Notes: a model not told the origin generated them from the letters alone. Shown: positions 20,099-33,789, counted from the first letter of the stretch. The stretch: 64,000 nt of DNA from Dryomyza anilis (GCA_951804985.1 OX638130.1:4802501-4866500), one strand, 5' to 3'. A program made the numbers and translations.

Positions 20099-21660
20099 CT
20101 CGAATGATGATGTGGCATTGGCCTTCGCTCTATAGAAGTTTAAGCGACTGATGACTGTTGGTGGCTAGGCGAATGAAAAAGGTTTCAATGTTTTTGGTTA
20201 GTCGTCATTTTTAACATTATCACATTTTAAATTACATTTTTTATATTTGATTTGCTATAAAGTTTGACTTTTTGCTAAATTTTAATTTTTATTAATTTTA
20301 TCAAATCAAATTTTAAATTACATTTTTTATATTTGATTTTTTATAGTTTGTCTTTTTGTTAAATTTTAATTTTTATTAATTTTATCAATTTTAAATTTTT
20401 GATTTTACATTTTTTTGAAAATTTTATTTTTCCAAAAATTCTGAATTTTCAAATATTTTTAAAATTTTGAAATTTTTTTAAAATTTGAAATTTATTTTTT
20501 TTAAATGTTAAATTTTTGAATATTTTAAATTTTAAATTTTATAAATTTTGAATTTTAAATCTTTTGGAATTTTATTAATTTTGAATATTTCGAAATTTTT
20601 ATATTTTTTTTTTAAATACAAAATTTTAAAATATATTTTTTCGAATTTTTTGAAATTTAATTTTAAATATATTCTAAACTTTATTTTTTTTTTTTTTTTG
20701 AAATGTTTGTAATTTTCGAAATTTTATATGTTTTAACATTTTTACTTATCAATATTAAGAATATTGCAAACTCAAATTTTCGAAATTTTTTCATTTTTTT
20801 ATTAAATTTTTATTTAAAGTTTGAATTTATATAAAATTTTGAGATTTTAATTAAATTTTGATTTTTTTTTATATTTTCAATTTATGAATTTTTCCATATA
20901 TATTTTTTAATTTTTATAAATTTTTAATTATTTGAATTTTATGAATTTTTGAAATTTTTGGAATTTTCGAAAATTTTGAATTTTTTAAATTTTCGATATT
21001 TCGAAAATTTGGAATTTTAAAAATTCTGAAATTAAATTAATCGAATTTTTTAAATTTTCGATATTTTGAAAATTTGGAATTTTAAAAATCGAATTTTATA
21101 AATTTTGAATTTTTTCAATTTAATTGATGAATTTTTTAAAGTATTTGAAATTTAATTTTTATATATTTTTTTTTAACGAAATTTTTATTTTTTTTTACAA
21201 AATTTTTTGGAAAATTTAGTAGTTTTTTTAATATATACGATTTTTTGAAATTTTATTCATTTTAAAATTTTATAATATTTTTGAAAGTTTTAAAATTAAA
21301 CGTTTTATATATTATCGAATTTTATTAATTTTGATTTATTTGTTTTTTTTTTTATATTTTATGTATAAATTTGATATTTTTATTATCTGAAATTTTAGTT
21401 TTCAATTTTCTCAAATTTTTTATAAGTTTTATATATTTTCGAAATTTTGAATTTTATTAATTTTGATTTATTCGTTTTTTTTATATTTTGTTTAAAAATT
21501 TGATATTTTTATTATATGAAATTTTATTTTTCAATTTTATCAAATTTTTTTATAAGTTTATCAAATTTTGAATATTTGATATTTACAACCTTTTGAAAAT
21601 TTGAATTATTGGAATTTATAAATTTTGAGTTTTTGAAATTTTAAATTATTGCAATTTTAT
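20099..21660. other. 3' flank and AT-only low-complexity DNA
   Basis: The first ~120 bp look like 3' UTR. From 20,200 on, the sequence is nearly pure AAATTTTGAATTTTT-type text with no gene. I cannot place the transcript end; no isolated AATAAA stands out near the stop. Confidence 0.6.
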
Positions 21661-22420
21661 TAATGCCTGACATAATATACGGCAGTTAACAGGCGGGCAA
21701 ACACCGCAGCATTCAAGCTTGAAATCAACAGATTTTCATTAGGTTTTCCGCAGACTAAGGCGGAGTTTGTAGCAAAACATGCACTAGATTAAAACGACAG
21801 ATGGCAGCCTAACGGCAGTTCATAGGAAAGTTAACACAGAGGCAGATATATGGAATGTAAAGCTAAAGATTTTAACTGCCTAATGTTCATAGGCTTGTTC
21901 CAAAATAAAAAAGCATTTTAAATATTTTTTCATATTAAAATTTTGTGTGCCACAACTAGGCGAGGCAGTATGCATTGCCATTTTTTAAAATATGCCTTGA
22001 AGGGGGCAGGTATTTTGAATATTTAAATAAAAATGAAATTGTCGGCCGACAACTAGCTTCCTATACTCTGCCGAAAAACTGCTACAAGGCACAAGCTGCA
22101 GTTGTGTTCCAAAAATGTGTCTGCCTTCAACCAGTCACGGCAGTCTGTCTATTCTATTTCTAAAATCTGCTTTGAGGCAGGAATTTGAATATTTAAATAA
22201 AAATGAATTGTCTGCTGGACAACTGGCTTCCAATAATCTACCGAAAATCTGCTACAAAGCAGTATATTTAAAATAGAATTGCAAAAACATTTCATAAATC
22301 TGTCGTGACACGTACAGATTTTTAAACATTGCCTGCATGAAACCTGCGTGCAGGAAGTTTTGAGTTTTTATGAAATACAAACTATATAAACTGCTCTTTT
22401 ACCAGAAATATGTCGTTATT
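21661..22420. repeat. GC-richer island with a ~171-bp direct repeat
   Basis: Two copies, about 21,985-22,095 and 22,157-22,262, share TGAATATTTAAATAAAAATG and GACAACTRGCTTCC with CTGCCGAAAAnCTGCTAC. The 62-codon frame at 21,975-22,163 runs through it but shows no domain. Origin unknown, perhaps an old transposon fragment. Confidence 0.6.
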
Positions 22421-24389
22421 CCTCCCGAATATTTTGCTCGAGTTAATGTTCAATTCGTATGAATTTTAGAAAATTGTTATTCTCAAAGAATTTTGAAAGA
22501 ATTTTGAAAAATTTGAAATTTTATTAAATTAAAATTGTATTTATATTAAAAGATTACTATTTTATTTAAATTTATATTTTTATTAGCATTTTTATGTATT
22601 ATAAAATTTTATTAAATTTAAAAATTTTATTAATATTTTTTTCTATATTCTTATTTTACAAATAGGGTCGTTTTTATTATAAAATTTATTATTAAATTTT
22701 ATTAAATTTCAAATTTTTATTAATATTTTTTTTTTGTATTCTTTTTTTTACAAATAGGGTCGTTTTTCCCGTCAGTTACAAATACAAAAAGTTGCCTTTG
22801 AAAATAGACAAAAAGAAACAACACTTTTTTTACCACTTAAGAACTACCGCCAGTTTGTAAACCAAACCCTGCCGAAATTCTAAAGAAAAAAAGCTAAAAA
22901 CTACAAAAAACAAAAAAAAAAAAAACTGTAAAAATGTTGCAAACAAAAATTACTCAAATTTAGACTTTAGCCTAGAAACAGAAATTAGTTTAAAACCCTA
23001 AGTAAAAATAGTGCCTAAAATTTAATAAATAAAAAAATATTATTTAAATTTATAAAAATAAATATAAAAATAGAACGTTAAATTAAAAGCGTAAATTTAG
23101 AAATTTAAAATTAAACAATTGAATTAAAACATAAACAAAAAATGAAATTTAGACTTAAAATTAAAAAAAACGATGTATTTGAAAACTTTTAATTTAATAA
23201 TTTAAATTTAAAAAAAAACTTAAATTAAAAAAATAACTTAAAATTAACAAAATTAAATTGTAAATCTTAAAAATGAAAGACTTTAAATTAAAAAAATTAA
23301 ATGAAAGCGAAAAACTAAAATTTTAATAACAAAAAACAAAAATATGAAATTTATTAAAAATAAAAAAAATAATAAAACTAAAATATGAACATTATTTAAT
23401 TAAAATATATAAAGAAATAACATAAATCTTTAATAATAAACAAAAATTTTTAATAAAAATACAAAAACATTTAATAAAAATACAAAAACCTTTAATAAAA
23501 AAACAAAAATCATTAAAAAAACACAAAAATCTTTGTTAAATGTACAAAAATCTTTAATAAAATTTTAAAAACCTTTATTAAAAATTGCAAAACTTTAAAT
23601 ATCAAATATTTAAAACATGAAATACAACTGAAAACAAATTCAAAATTATAATCAAAATTAAATTTAATTTAAAACAAAATTAAAACATATTAAAAAGTGC
23701 GTTTAAAAAAAAAGAAAATTCAACATCATTGCGTCAAAAAGAACCTCTACCTAACTTAGCCTCTTCGTAGCTACCGCCAGCGTTAACCAGAACCTCAGTA
23801 TGAACCACAACATTAGTCTGTAAGCCAAACGGAACACATATATATTAATATATATATATATAGTATATAACATAAACATATAGACATTATAATGCCTCTT
23901 ACTTTTTAGTGATAAATCGTATAAAATATATATTATATATATAAATAGTCTACTATACTTTGTATACCTTTAAAAGTAGTCACTAAGCAAAAACAAACAA
24001 ACCAACAAATTATAAAAAAAACAAACAAAAAATTAAAATTTATATCAAAAAAAGAAAGCAATTTTATTATTCATAATTTTAATAAATAACACAATAATAA
24101 TGTTTATAAGTTGCTTATTTATTATGTTGCTTAAGCAAATAATAACAATCAATAATTATTTCATTTGTAATTTCAATTGTTTTACATATTATTTTTATTA
24201 TTCGAATTATTATTAATACTTACTATATAAAACTTGTAATTTTTATGCTTACTTTAAGTTTCAAATTTATCAATTTCTTAATATTAAATAACTAAGCTTA
24301 AAAAATATATGTTTAAAACTTATTACATACAAATAACTTGTAAATTATTAGTTAAACTATATAATATTTAATTAAATTTCTTTTGCCTT
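22421..24389. other. AT-rich intergenic DNA, no gene seen
   Basis: Long A-rich stretches with AAAATTTAATAAAAATACAAAAACC-like degenerate repeats (about 23,440-23,580) and an AT-dinucleotide stretch near 23,840-23,945. A slightly GC-richer piece at 23,720-23,835 has no open frame of note. Confidence 0.5.
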
Positions 24390-25860
24390 TAATTGATTTA
24401 CTTTTTTTTTATTCAAACAATTTTGTTGATTTCAATTTTAATTTTTTTTAAGACAGTTTATTTATATTTTTCAATAGACCATTTTTTTTTTACTAAGACT
24501 CTTTTTTTGATGATGACCCTTTTTTTAATTGAGCCGATCGATTTTTCTATTTTAAGGCTACAACTTTTGTTTTTAATACGTTTAACTTGAATTTAGTCTA
24601 AACGCATTTAAAATAACGATTTCAATTATTTGATTTTAATACAGATTCTTTTTATTTTTTGATTGGCGCTTTTTTTTTATTAAGATTCTTTTTTTGATGA
24701 TACTTTTTTTATTGAGCCGTGTTTAATTTGATTTTTCAATTTTAAAGCTACAACTTTTGTTTTTAATACGTTTTACTTGAATTTAGTCTGAACACATTTA
24801 AATTTGATTAGTTTTATTAAAGATTTTAACTATTTGACTTTAATAGAAGTTTTTGTTGCATGATTTAGATTCGAAACTAATTTTCATTTATTTTTTTTAT
24901 ATCTTTTCAATGTTTAAAGTATCATTTCCATTTGATTTCCATCCAGATATCCTTTCTTTTTGATGATGACCCTTTTTTTAATTGAGCCGATCGATTTTTC
25001 TTTTGTTTTTAATACGTTTAACTTGAATTTAGTCCGAACGCATTTAAAATAATGATTTCAATTATTTGACTTTAATACAGATTCTTTTTATTTTTTGATT
25101 GGCGCTTTTTTTTATTAAGATTTCTTTTTTGATGATGACGCTTTTTTTATTGAGCCATCTTTTAATTAGATTTTTCAATTTTAAAGATACAACTTTTGTT
25201 TTTAATACGTTTAAATTGAATTTAGTCTGAATGTATTTAAAATAATGATTTCAATTATTTGACTTTAATACGGATTCTATTTATTTTTTGATTGGCGCTT
25301 TTTTTTATTATTCTTATTTTGATGATAACATTTTTTTATTGAGCCGTGTTTAATTTGATTTTTCAATTTTAAAGCTACAACTTTTGTTTTTAATACGTTT
25401 TACTTGAATTTAGTCTGAACGAATTTAAATTTGATGAGTTTTATTAATGATTTTAATTGTTTGACTTTAATAGAAGTTTTTGTTACCGTCATTTAGATTT
25501 AATACTAATTTTCATCTACATTTTTTATATCTTTTTAATGTTTAAAAGTATCATTTCCATTGTATATTCATCATAAATCGTTTTTTTATTGAAGTTTTGA
25601 ATTGATTTGAAATTTAGATAGTTAAGGATTCTTCTTTTGATTAAGATTGACATTTTTTTTTGATAACACTTTTTATTGAGCCATTTATTAATTTGATTTT
25701 TCAATTTTAAAGCTACAACTTTTGTTTTTAATACGTTTTACTTGAATTTAGTCTGAACGCATTTAAATTTGATGAGTTTTATTAATGATTTCAACCAATT
25801 GACTTTAATATTAGATAGATGATGCCTAAATTATTTGATATAAATATTCAACCACATTTT
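24390..25860. repeat. Six-copy degenerate ~180-340-bp tandem repeat
   Basis: The core CAACTTTTGTTTTTAATACG followed by TTTAACTTGAATTTAGTCTG recurs at about 24,567, 24,747, 25,002, 25,197, 25,383 and 25,720. Each core is preceded by TTGAGCCG-type text and followed by ATTTCAATTATTTGACTTTA. Unequal spacing (about 180, 255, 195, 186, 337) shows deletions and partial duplications. Non-coding. Confidence 0.8.
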
Positions 25861-26249
25861 GTATATCATTTCAATTTTTAAAGTCTCCCTTAAGTCTTCA
25901 TATTTAAGCTATTGCTCAATTGAAAAGTCTGCTTAGAGTTTAAAATTGATTTTAAATCTAGCTATTTCAATCTAATGGCAGAAGCTCACTTGAATTCTTT
26001 ATTTCGTGAGTATATTTAGTATTTCTAAAATATAAATTCACGTAGACTTTATTTAATTTGAGGTTTTTTCAAACCTTTTAATATAAATATTATCATTACT
26101 ATAATTGTTTTCTTCGTCATCGTTTATTTTATTAGTATTCAGTTCAATTGAAGACTTAAGTTCATTTGTAGACTTTGAATGTACATGAATTATGTAGATA
26201 ATAAATAGTATATTAACACTTAATATAAATAAAGTAGTTTCTTGATTTA

Positions 26250-27540
26250 AGTGATGTTCACCAGAAGAATTCAGGTATTTTTTTTATGTTTTAGCATTTA
26301 TTTGCAATTCGAAGAATCATATCATTTAAATTTGAGTTCATTGTAAGACGCCTTCTTCATTCATATACATATCAAAACGTTGAAGACTTTGTTGAGACGA
26401 GTTCATTTTAAGCAAAAGTTCATTTTAAGCTGAGTTCATTTTAAGTCAAGTAATTGAAAGTTGTCTTCATTTATATAAATGGTTAAACATTGAAGACTAT
26501 AGTTATTACTTCTTTTAGAGTCGAGTTCATTTAATGTTGTGTTCATTTTAAGTCGAATTCATTGAAAGTCGAGTGTTCATTTTATATCGAGTTCATTAAA
26601 AGTCATCTTTATTCGTCTAAATCTTTAAATGTTGCCGATTTTTCTTTGCACTTAATTTAGAGACGAGTTCAGTTGAACTTGAGTTCATTTTAAGTCATGT
26701 CATTGAAAGTTGTCTTCATTCATATAAATTGTTAAATTTTGAAGACTTTAGTTATTACTTCTTTATAGTCGAATTCATTTAATGTTGGGTTCATTTTACG
26801 TCGAATTCATTGAAAGGCGAATCTTCATTTTATATCGAGTTCATTGAAAGTCATCTTCGCCAAATGTGGAATAGTTTAGTTCGAGTTCATTTTAATCCGC
26901 ATTCATTTAAAGTCGAGTCTTATATATAAATTCATAAACGTTAAAGACGTTTTCGATGCCATTGAAAGTGGTCGAGTTCATTGAAAGTTCATATACATTG
27001 CTAAACGTTGAAGATTTTTTTAGTTATCATTTCTTCTAGAGTCGAGTGCATCTAATGTTGGGTTCATTCAAAGTCGAGTTCATTTTATATTTAGTTCATT
27101 GAAAGTTGTCTTTATTTAAATAAAATCAATAAACGTTAAATGCTTTAGTTATCACTTAATTTAGAGTCTAGTTCATTTAAAGTCGTCTTTAATCATATCA
27201 ATCGATAAATGCGGAAGACTTTCGTTCATTTAGAGCCGAGTTCAGTTAAAGCCGAGTTCATTTTAAACCGAATTCATTGAAAGTCATCATTATTCATATA
27301 AATTCCGAAACGTTGGAGACTGTAGTTATGACTACTTTTAGATTCGAGTTCATTATTTAAATGCGAGTTCATTCAAAGTTGAGTTCATTTAAAGGCGAGT
27401 TCATTGAAAGTTTTCTGCATTCATATAAATTCCTAAACGTTGAAAATTATATCTATATTGTGGTTAATTTTAAGTGCATTGTTTAAAGAAAATCATGAAA
27501 TAGAAGATACCAACTTCATTGAAAGTCAACGGTTTCGATA
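26250..27540. repeat. GAGTTCATT-rich degenerate repeat
   Basis: The motif GTCGAGTTCATTGAAAGTC and relatives (GAGTTCATTTTAAG) recurs dozens of times, interleaved with a longer module reading CATATAAATTGTTAAACGTTG then AAGACTTTAGTTAT. Longer periods of about 250-300 bp are visible. No coding frame. Confidence 0.8.
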
Positions 27541-28860
27541 TTCGTTAAATAATTCATCATAATTCATTTGCAACTTTTATAAATTATTAAATTCTTTTTT
27601 ATTTTAAGTATTAAAAATTACTTTTATATTTTGTAAATATTAATATCCTTAAAAGACTTTATTTGAAAAAGGATTTTAAAATTTTAAGTTACAACTTAAA
27701 ACTATTTCTACTAGTTTTAAGTTCAAGTTTAAAATAAATTTTAAAAAATTTATTTAAGTGAAAAATATAAAAACAAAAAGGCGCTCATGGCAATAAGAAT
27801 TTAAAACTATAACTAAATAATTTAAACAAGCAATGGTTATCATATTTATGCAGATGATAAATATAATTTGCTGTTTAGTACTGGTGGAGCAGAGAAATTT
27901 TATTGAAATTTGTTAAAATGCTGACGCAATACAAAATTTATTTATACAAAAAAGAAAAATTTAGTTGTTGATTTAAATACGCAGCGAATATGTGGAAAAA
28001 TTAGAAATGTTATTTGCAAAATTAAAAAGGCAAAAAAAAAGATGAATTAAAAAAAAATTAAAAAAGCAAATGTTAAAAGCAATACAAGTTTGCTGAAATT
28101 TAAATATATAAGTTACACTAAAAAATATTATTTCAAATTCAATAAATAATTATTTTTAAAATAAAATAAAAAATAATGTAATAAAAAAATACAAAACTAA
28201 AATTATTTCAGAAATATATAAAGAAAATATATAAATTGAATATAATTTATTTTTTAATATTAATTTCATTTTAGGACATATTATAATTTAAGCAATTACG
28301 TGAGACTGCGTTTTGCAATTATTTGAATTTAGCTATTTTTAATTGTCAGCGTTTATATTTTTGCTGTTCTATTTTGAATGCTAATTAAACAGAATGATCA
28401 TACATAATCATTAGTTTTACATTAAAATATCATTTGTTTGCTGACAAATACATTTATTGCAGCAAAAAACACAATACAACACACATCATTTGATTGAATA
28501 TTAAGCATATATTTTATGCTCAACTATAATTATTATTTATATTTATAAATTGTAAATTTAATGAATACTTAAAAACTAAAAACTTATAAATTATATATTA
28601 AATATTATATTCATAATTATATAAATAATTATTATTATTTTTATTGTCAACATTATTATTATTATTGTAAACAGTAAATGACAAATACTTGAAATACAAA
28701 AATTCTAATAAAAACTAAAATTGTATATTGAAATAACAAAGCATTTTTTATTAATTATTTATTTATATTGTTTGGGATTATTTCCCCAATTTCAGTACGA
28801 ATTATTATATATATTTTCGTTAGTTTTTTGCAGTAAATACGTAACGACAAATAAGATAGA
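27541..28860. other. AT-rich intergenic DNA, no gene seen
   Basis: No repeat family, exon or RNA gene recognised. Confidence 0.5.
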
Positions 28861-29745
28861 TACACTCAGAAGAAAATCATGGTAAATTGATTGTATTTCA
28901 ATAGAAAAACAATAATTCATACCATTAAAATTGGTCAATAAGATGCATCCCATTAGTTTTGTAATATTGAAACTGTTAATACAATGTGTGGTTGTACCAT
29001 AAATTTTATAATGTGATATTTTAATTACAATAAGAAAGACCTATACAAAATTAATGATACGTATTATTAATTTTATGGTAATGTCGAATTACATTTTCCT
29101 AATAATTTATTAAAACAAAAATGTATTTTAGTTAATTTATTGTATAATTTATTTTATTTAAATGTCGAAATTGATATTCACTTTTACAACACACACATAA
29201 AAATACACTTCTTGCTGCAAAAGAAGAAAAAACACATATGTTTGCTTTGGTTTCCAATAATTGATTGTAGTACTTGAGTCTGCAGTTATTTTTGAGTCCG
29301 TTGCCATAATAGAAGTTCGATGTATTATATATTTTCTGTAATAAATAAATATATAAATATAAATAAATATATAAATATAATTTATTTACATTAAATATAT
29401 TGAGTCCTTACCAATGTCGCATTTAATAATGTGGATTATTACAAAATACATGCGACCATTTTGAGTAAACACGCAGAATGACGTACAAAACGAACATGTT
29501 TGTATTCGTTTTATGTTTTTTTACACCACGTTTATTATTATAGGAGGAAACCATTAAAACAACAGTATTTATTCTATTTAAAATAATAATATTGAAATAT
29601 TTAAATTTATGGTACTGAATTTTTCAAATACTGTTACATTAATTAGAAAACTTTTGATTTAAAAAGAAAAAACTATTAATACATGAACCATAATATCAAT
29701 GGTCGTACCATAAAGTACTTAATAGTCAATTTTCTTCTGAGTGTA
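28861..29745. mobile_element. MITE family A, copy 1 (~885 bp)
   Basis: Ends TACACTCAGAAGAAAAT and ATTTTCTTCTGAGTGTA are perfect inverted repeats including the TA target. The interior is AT-rich, without a transposase. Two further copies lie at 33,012-33,738 and 42,647-43,524. Interior landmarks shared by all three: TCAATAGGATGC or a close variant, CTTGAGTCTGCA, AATGACGTACA, and CGTTTAT with ATTATAGGAG. Likely mobilised in trans by a Tc1/mariner-type transposase. Confidence 0.9.
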
Positions 29746-30249
29746 TATACTGGATATATACTATACTGGTCTGAATATATACTGGATATATACTATACTA
29801 TCTTCTCTTTTTTATCACAATTTTTGGCAATTTTCTGTTAATTTTAAGGTAAATTTAGCAATATAAAGCAAGTCAGTATCCCAAATTAACTCTTTTTCAG
29901 GCGCCATATTTTCTAGAAACTTGAAAAATTATGGAAAAATTCATCGACATTTTTGGATATGTTGAAGATTATAGGCTAAACTAACTTTTACTTTAAATAT
30001 GAAGTAAATTTTTACACAAATATGAAGTAAAAATCTACTAAGTAATAATGTTTGAAAATAAAAAATAAAATTATTTTTTTGTAAATTTTTGAACGGCCCA
30101 ATAGTAATTAAAAATATTTTTTAATATTAAAATTATTCATATCTACTATTTGAATTTTTAATTTTGCTATGTATATGTTTAATAGAAATATATTTGCTAT
30201 TAAATATTTTTGTTAAAACATATATTTTTAAATTTTAGGTATTTTACAA
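29746..30249. other. Intergenic DNA with a short TATACTGGATATATACTATA duplication
   Basis: Two copies of ATATACTGGATATATACTAT lie at about 29,745-29,810. The rest is AT-rich with nothing recognised. Confidence 0.4.
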
Positions 30250-30301
30250 TTAGGCCTATGAACTTGAAATTTGGAGGGTGTTCATATTCCGAGTAGGCGC
30301 G

Positions 30302-30526
30302 CACACCCAGAAAAAAATACTATATAAATAATAGTTTTTTTACTATTAAAAATAGTCAATAGGATAAATTATTATTTTAATAGGAAAACACCATTAAATA
30401 CTAGAAAATACCATGACTTTGCCATTTACTTTATATGAAAAGATTTATTTTTTTTATACTATTAAATCAATAATTGTTCTATTGACCAATTTTAATGGGA
30501 TTTTCGAGCATTTTTTTTTGGGTGCA
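30302..30526 (+). mobile_element. MITE family B, copy 1 (~225 bp)
   Basis: Begins CACACCCAGAAAAAAATAC, ends TTTTTTTTTGGGTGCA. Interior ATAATAGTTTTTTTACTATT and CCATTAAATACTAGAAAATA are shared with the other copies. It is inserted in the Helentron-like element after GTAGGCGCG. Confidence 0.85.
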
Positions 30527-30611
30527 CAAAGACAGGATTTTTGAAAGGTACAAAACTGGGCATGTCAAAACTGAACTTTTAATTCAAAATATCTGTGTAC
30601 TTAAGATAGCC

Positions 30612-30837
30612 ACACACCCAGAAACAAATACTATATAAATAATAGTATTTAACTATTAAAAATTGTCAATAGGATAAATTATTATTTTAATCGGAAAATA
30701 CCATTAAATACTAGAAAATACCTTGATATTGTCATTGAGTTTATATGAAAAGATTTATTTTTTGTATACTATTAAATCAATAATTGTCCTATTGACCAAT
30801 TTTAATAGGATTTGAGGGAATTTTTTTCTGGGTGCAG
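30612..30837 (+). mobile_element. MITE family B, copy 2
   Basis: Begins CACACCCAGAAACAAATAC, ends TTTTTTTCTGGGTGCA. Highly similar to copies 1 and 3. It sits in the Helentron-like sequence at AAGATAGCCACA, which is uninterrupted in the element at 3,815-4,507. Confidence 0.85.
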
Positions 30838-31024
30838 TCATGAAATTTGATCCAGTAAAATGTATATTGTGGTTGTATATTTTTTTTTCAATTGTGGGCG
30901 GGATTGGACAAATCGACAAACTCCTGACTTAAAACTCGAAACAAAGTTTCATATTTAAAACCCCAATCGGAACGTTGAATGTGAGCGGGATTGTACCTCC
31001 CATATTACCAATACTTTAAAATTA

Positions 31025-31249
31025 CTACACTCAGAAAAAATACTATATAAACAATAGTTTTTTACTATTAAACATAATCAATAGGATAAATTATTATTTT
31101 AATCGGAAAATACCATTAAATACTAGAAAATAACATAACATTGCCATTGACTCTATATGAAAGTATATATTTTTTATATACTATTAAATCAATAATTGTC
31201 CTATTGACCAAATTTAATGGGATTTCTGGGAATTTTTTTCTGGGTGTAT
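31025..31249 (+). mobile_element. MITE family B, copy 3
   Basis: Begins TACACTCAGAAAAAATAC, ends TTTTTTTCTGGGTGTA, TA-flanked. Third insertion into the same Helentron-like host within about 750 bp. Confidence 0.85.
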
Positions 31250-31802
31250 AACCAAGGATTGAAACCTAAACGAATAACGGTGTCTATTTCGGTTTTTTCC
31301 GTTTCGGATTTAGGTTTATATTACGAAACGGTTTCGGTATACCGCGGTTCTTACGGTTCGGTTTTGATTTCGGTTTTTGTATAAAATTTCTTTTTTTCCA
31401 TAATTTTCAAATAATTTAATATTGCTTATATTGTGCTAAGTTATGTTCAAACTGTTATAAAGTGGGAAACGTAATTTAACAATGTTTGTTGTTATTTTAG
31501 TGAAAATATTATGTTATATGAATTATTTAATTGATTTCGCCAAGAATAAAATTCAATCGTGACCACAAGTCAATGAAAAGTAACATTTTGACTTCACCTG
31601 AGTTATGATCTAAATAGCAGAGGAGAGCCGAGAAGCGAACCTTAAATAAAAGCAAGAAGAATACATCGGTAAATGTTCATAAACTGCATGAAAAGAAGAA
31701 GAATTATGTACAATTTCCAATTTCCATCCATAAAACCAAAGAAATTAAATTTCAACAATTCAGTGAACTGCAATAAATGCAAATAAATATCTGCCTTTTA
31801 AT

Positions 31803-32966
31803 AAGAGCGCTACAAAAGTTTTTTTAAATAAAACAAAAACGGTTTTGGATATCAATGAAATTCTTTATTCCTGTAAAAGTACGTTCGATGCCATTATGTA
31901 TGGAACTCGATTTCTTTTGCATGGCCACCACGGGCACGCTGGCAGAAGTCCAGATGCTGAACCCAATTTTCGACGGTTTTCAAGCATAAATCAGCCGATA
32001 CTGCTGCAATTTCACGTTAGATATTCGTACGAAGTTGGCATAGACCATAGACTTGACGTAGCCCCACAGGAAATAGTCTAAGGGCGTCTAATCGCACGAC
32101 CGAGGCGGCCAATCGACTGAACCATTTCGTAAGATAACACGTTCTCCAAACTTGGCTTCCAATAAATTGATTGTGGCATTCGCTGTGTGGCCCATTCACA
32201 GTAACGTGCCGGTTTTGATCTTCACGGAAGAAGTACGGCCCAATGACACCGCCGGCCCATAAACCTCACCAAACCGTATTTTTTTCGGGATGCAATGATG
32301 ACTCATGGAGTACGTGTGGATTGCTGTCTGACCAATAACGCATATTTTGTTTATTGACGAAGCCATTCAGCCAGAAATGAGCCTCATTGCTGAAGATGAT
32401 TTTTCGTTGAAAATCCGAATCGTTTTCAAGTTGTTGCTCAGCCCAATTCACGAACATACGACGCTTCTGGTGGTTAAGCGGCTTCTTGCGTCAATTTGAT
32501 TTTGTACGGATGTAGGGCAAGATCTTTTCGCAAAATTCGCCACAAGGACGTCACAGAGATGCCCAACGCTTGAGAACGACGTGTGAGAGACACATTTGGG
32601 CTTTCTTCAACTGAAGCCTCAGCGGTAGCAATATTCTCGACACTACGGGCACTTCTTTGTCTCACTGGCACGGGAACATTTTGTACTGTGCCTGTGGATT
32701 CAAATTTTTCCACTAGACGCTCAATTGTTGATCTGCTAGGACGATTATGACGACCATAAATTGGCGCTCTTAACGTTGAGGCCACTGACTCCGAATTTCG
32801 GTAGTAAATTTTAATAATTTCGACTCGTTGTTGGCTCGTATATCTTTCCATCGTGAAATGGCAAACCTTACTGAAGAGAAATGTCAAAAGAGCGGCAAGA
32901 AATATGGCGTCGTTGGCTGTCCCTGTCGCTCTACTTTTGTAGCGTCCCATTTGAAAAACCCTGTAC
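31803..32966 (-). pseudogene. Broken Tc1/mariner transposase gene in its element
   Basis: On the - strand: N-terminal helix-turn-helix region (MERYTSQQRVEI; RPSRSTIERLVEKF; ALGISVTSLWRILRKDL), then MFVNWAEQQLENDSDFQRK and IIFSNEAHFWLNGF, then a jump to HTANATINLLEAKFGERV and WPPRSCD*TPLDYFLWGYV. Damage: frame disruption near 32,465, Asn where the family has its first catalytic Asp (SNEAHFW), loss of the block that would carry the second Asp, and a TAG in the third motif. The right outer end is CTGTAC with CAGGGTTTTTCAAATGG on the - strand. GCGCTACAAAAGT at about 31,808 matches the opposite inverted repeat. Non-functional. Confidence 0.85.
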
Positions 32967-33011
32967 TTGAAATGTTCCAACTTGCACTTTATTTTCCGTA
33001 TTAGTTACTAC

Positions 33012-33738
33012 ACACCCAGAAAAAAATCATGGTAAATTAAAAGTATTTCAATAGAAAAACAATAATTTATACTATTAAAATTGGTCAATAGGATGCGTTC
33101 CATTAATTCAGTAATATTGGAACTGTTAATACAATATTTTGTTGTACCATCAATTTTCATTAAAACAAAAGTGGATTTTAGTTAACTTTATGTATAATTT
33201 ATTTTAAATATATGTCGAAACTGAAATAACTTTTAAAAAATCACACACATATATGGACACTTCTCGTTGCAAAAAGTTATAGCACATTCAATGTTCGCTT
33301 CAGTTTACAATACTTGAGTCTGCATTTAGAGTCCGTCGCCATTCGATTTATTATTTATTATCTGTAATAAATAGAAAATTGTTAAATATAAATACATTAA
33401 GTCCTTACCATTGTTGCGTTTATTATTACAAAAAATGCATGCGACCATTTTCAGCAAACACAAACACGCAGAATGACGTACAGAACGAACAAGTTTATAT
33501 TCGTGTTTATGTTTTTTATGCCACGTTTATATTATAGGAGAAAACCATTAAAACAATAGTATTTATTCTATTAAAAATAATAATTTTGAAATATTTAGAT
33601 TAATGGTCCTGAATTTTTCGAATACTATCAAATTAATTAGATAACTTTGGATTCAAAAAGAAAAAACTATTAATTCATGAACCATAAGATTAATGGTCGT
33701 ACCATTAAGTACTTAATGGGGCATTTTCTTCTGAGTGC
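33012..33738. mobile_element. MITE family A, copy 2 (~727 bp, internally deleted)
   Basis: Begins ACACCCAGAAAAAAATCATGG, ends CATTTTCTTCTGAGTGCAG. It matches copy 1 but lacks about 150 bp, including the stretch after the TTTTATAATGTGATA landmark. The flanks TATTAGTTACTA and TAACTAATA indicate insertion into a palindromic target. Confidence 0.85.
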
Positions 33739-33785
33739 AGTAACTAATACTAAAGATTGTTTCCCACAACCTGAATACCAATCTA

Positions 33786-33789
33786 CACA

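Noticed and set aside
31845..32199. Frames on either strand at the mariner 3' part as separate genes
   Set aside because: They are off-frame readings of the decayed transposase; the true frame reads WPPRSCD*TPLDYFLWG.
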